Below, piece by piece: positions 63,354 through 64,000 of a stretch of DNA of 64,000 bases. A program made the position numbers and the translations under genes. The first letter of the stretch is position 1. Every line of letters begins with the position of its first letter. The stretch is from contig NC_087379.1 in NCBI RefSeq assembly GCF_963675165.1, positions 8,374,839 to 8,438,838 on the forward strand, in the 5' to 3' direction. Source of the stretch: Halichondria panicea (Eukaryota > Porifera > Demospongiae > Suberitida > Halichondriidae). The notes beneath the pieces are model-generated. The model saw nothing but the letters and a program-made list of their open reading frames with translations, was not told the DNA's origin and ran no database searches.

Positions 63354-64000
63354 ATGGACCCACAAGAGAGTCTAGATGACAAAGTGGTGGACTTCCTGCT
63401 CCCCTCTGGTATACTCATTCCTCTGCCCTGTGGAGCTTTGCAATCATTGGAAGATATCAAGGACAAGCTCTGGAAAGAAGCTCAAGCTTTTCCTTTGTTC
63501 GGACTCAAGGCGGCGGAGTGGTACACACTGGTGTTTGTCAACTGTAAGGCAGAGCAAGAAGAGTGTTTAGATGAGACACAGCGACTCTGCGATGTCAAGA
63601 TGTACAAGCCTCTGTTCAAGGTATTCACTTCCTACAGTATGATCTGTGTACATTGATTATACGCTGTGTGTTGAGTGTACATTGATTATACGCTTTGTGT
63701 GTGTGTGTGTTGAGTGTACATTGACTGTGTGTGTGTGTGTTGAGTGTACATTGACTGTGTGTGTGTGTGTAGGTGGTTGAGAAGAAAGGCAATCAAGATG
63801 AGAAGATGTTGTCCACCAAGATTGCCTGGTTACTGGGCAAAGGTAGTCTCAAGGATTTTGAGACCGTGAGAGAAGCTGAAGTGAATGATTTCAGGGCCAC
63901 CATGATTGAGGGATGTAGATCAGCCATTGAGCAACGGAGTAGTTTTCGGTGGGAGCAGAAGGTGTTGTATCATTACCCTCCTGATATTGAGAGCAGCTCT
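63354..64000 (+). CDS. Class IA PI3-kinase catalytic subunit p110 (5' part, runs off window)
   Basis: First two exons: 63354-63620 and 63773 to the right edge, in frame. The start is the ATG at 63354 (MDPQESLDDK). The sequence is the p85-binding (ABD) domain of p110: VVDFLLPSGILIPLPC, IKDKLWKEAQAFPLFG, EECLDETQRLCDVKMYKPLF (human PIK3CA [20 protein letters not shown]), then GNQDEKMLSTKIAWLLG and VLYHYPPDIESS (human AMYVYPPNVESS). It makes PIP3 at the plasma membrane downstream of receptor tyrosine kinases, so the ABD indicates it pairs with a p85-type subunit. The alpha, beta and delta paralogues cannot be told apart here. The (GT)n-rich intron contains three tandem GAGTGTACATTGA units. Confidence 0.95.

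Overview
The window looks like gene-dense nuclear DNA from an early-branching animal, most likely a demosponge (inference). It encodes metazoan or holozoan families: an Eph-receptor ectodomain, a SHP2-type phosphatase, KIF21, nicolin-1, brambleberry and the start of a class IA PI3-kinase. Most introns are 40-100 bp with GT/AG ends, intergenic gaps are short, and the introns are full of CA/GT runs, poly-C tracts, minisatellites and small inverted-repeat elements. No operons, prokaryotic genes or CRISPR arrays were seen. I built the gene models by hand from splice sites and checked that every exon-exon phase agrees. Family names come from sequence I recognise, not from a search.

Layout, left to right: last exons of IFT74 (+, 1-358); a kinase-less Eph-like receptor (+, 567-3007); glycogen branching enzyme GBE1 (-, 3271-6929); UTP3/SAS10 (-, 7123-9184); PPP1R7/SDS22 (+, 9411-10795); intronless nicolin-1 (-, 10922-11461), only 29 bp from the divergent TLDc gene MEAK7 (+, 11491-14031); a 29-exon KIF21 kinesin (+, 14601-23568), followed by a 2.2-kb 22-bp minisatellite; brambleberry/KAR5 karyogamy protein (-, 26077-28270); SHP2-like phosphatase (-, 28626-31524); a 5'-truncated LINE (-, about 31636-32262); mitochondrial Mg channel MRS2 (+, 32307-34405); 6-phosphogluconate dehydrogenase PGD (-, 34638-37064); MMS22L (-, 37745-44304), divergent from condensin NCAPD2 (+, 44502-49632); nucleoporin NUP188 with 34 exons (-, 49860-60912); an unrecognised small spliced gene candidate (-, 61486-63120); and the first two exons of a PI3K p110 gene (+, 63354 to the window edge).

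The genes do not form one pathway. They cover intraflagellar transport and tubulin biology (IFT74, NICN1, KIF21), sugar metabolism (GBE1, PGD), tyrosine-kinase/PI3K/mTOR signalling (Eph-like, SHP2, PI3K, MEAK7) and nuclear or chromosome biology (UTP3, PPP1R7, brambleberry, MMS22L, NCAPD2, NUP188). Several pairs share short divergent promoters.

The most unusual feature is not a gene. Tandem-repeat arrays in MMS22L, NUP188, MRS2 and possibly brambleberry repeatedly straddle an exon-intron boundary, so authentic-looking 5' or 3' splice sites are present in 2 to about 14 tandem copies. Other notable structures are a family of long palindromic intronic elements, TA-flanked MITEs (one of which supplies the sequence of a PGD splice donor) and a tRNA-derived SINE inside a terminal-inverted-repeat element.
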